Source: Tetrahymena elliotti 4EA (Eukaryota > Ciliophora > Oligohymenophorea > Hymenostomatida > Tetrahymenidae). Taken from it: a stretch of DNA of 64,000 nucleotides. Positions 63,470-64,000 of this stretch are shown here, in pieces (position 1 is the first letter of the stretch; each line of letters starts with the position of its first letter). Location of the stretch: positions 142,454 to 206,453 of the forward strand of contig JH720311.1 in NCBI GenBank assembly GCA_000231825.2, read 5' to 3'. The translations under genes and the position numbers were made by a program. Below the pieces are notes generated by a model. It had not been told where the DNA came from, did not search any database, and saw nothing but the letters and a program-made list of their open reading frames with translations.

Positions 63470-64000
63470 TCAGAATAAAATAAGAAGTGTTATTAATCCT
63501 AAAAAGAAACTAATTAATTTAGAATGTGTTGCCTAATTATTTGCTCCAGCTGGGTCAGAAGAAGTTTTACACTAATATCCTGTAGATTCATTAGCTAATA
63601 CTCCACCATCACAGCTTGATACACAAGTTTTACCATTAAAATACTAACCTTTTGGGATATTTCCATTACCAGTAGCTGAATTACAAGAGTTGCAAACCCA
63701 TCCATTTAGATTTGAACCTACTGTAATTGCTCTGCAATCTATAACTAAGCAATTATTTCCCTTATTATGAGTGAATAGGTTTTAGATATTGCTTGTTGAC
63801 CCACAACCTCCACAAGTTGAAGAATCACTAGAGCATGCTACATCTGATCCTTAACTAGGTGGGTATTAACAAACATATTAAGTATCAAAGTTTGCTTATT
63901 GTCCTTCAGGGCAAGTTTCAACACAGTCTTTACCATCAAAATATTGACCAGAAGAAATATTACCTTTTCCAGAAGCTTTATAACAAGAATTACAAACCCA
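63470..64000 (-). CDS. immobilization-antigen-like surface protein (copy 3), C-terminal part
   Basis: Only the last about 176 codons are inside the window; the 5' part lies beyond the right edge. It includes a complete last repeat, most of a Cys block of the preceding one, and the GPI signal (KLISFFLGLITLLILF) ending in TGA at 63470. From 63,535 to the edge it is base-for-base identical to 55,325-55,790 of copy 2. The 65 bases to the left, encoding the GPI signal, differ at many sites. Same family, same strand, offset 8,210 bp from copy 2. Confidence 0.92.

Overview
This window is nuclear DNA of a ciliate, most likely Tetrahymena or a close relative. It is very AT-rich, and every long gene reads through only if TAA and TAG mean glutamine and TGA is the sole stop. 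For example, a frame of 1,780 sense codons runs unbroken at 43.2-48.5 kb. Genes carry short GT..AG introns of roughly 50-300 nt, and many starts sit in A-runs. Under the standard code the genes break into fragments, so short standard-code frames are misleading here. I cannot tell from the sequence alone whether this is micronuclear or macronuclear DNA. Three broken DNA-transposon transposases and one 100-N gap are present.

Left part, 0-26.5 kb, mostly housekeeping genes: a small unknown gene (+, 0.2-0.6 kb); a divergent cyclin (-, 1.7-3.3 kb); a coiled-coil protein (-, 4.9-5.7 kb); a clear METTL3/IME4 mRNA m6A methyltransferase (+, 6.1-8.9 kb); an importin-7/8 type karyopherin (+, 10.1-14.0 kb, nine exons, 1036 aa); a TRAPPC2L subunit (+, 14.8-15.3 kb); a broken kinase gene running straight into a Tc1/mariner-type transposase tail that ends at the N gap (16.2-17.6 kb); a large unknown coiled-coil protein (-, 19.7-23.2 kb); and an alpha/beta hydrolase (+, 25.0-26.5 kb).

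Middle, 27-38 kb: what first looks like a degenerate noncoding array at 27.2-31.1 kb is one minus-strand gene. Sixteen same-phase exons follow a start exon, and nearly all encode exactly one leucine-rich repeat of the ribonuclease-inhibitor type. A full-length ABCA-type transporter (-, 31.9-37.4 kb) lies just upstream.

Right part, 38-64 kb, a cell-surface protein cluster: three minus-strand genes for GPI-anchored, cysteine-rich immobilization-antigen-like proteins (38.5-41.0, 55.3-57.8 and 63.5-64.0 kb, the last cut by the window edge), and between the first two a giant secreted beta-propeller plus cadherin-like protein (43.2-48.5 kb). The second and third antigen genes sit in a diverged tandem segmental duplication. 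Within it, 466 nt of coding sequence are identical while the adjacent 3' ends differ, which points to gene conversion. Each duplicate has different insertions: a mariner-like transposase remnant in one, a small acidic gene and a pogo/Tigger-like remnant in the other, plus about 840 bp of extra sequence in the intergenic part.
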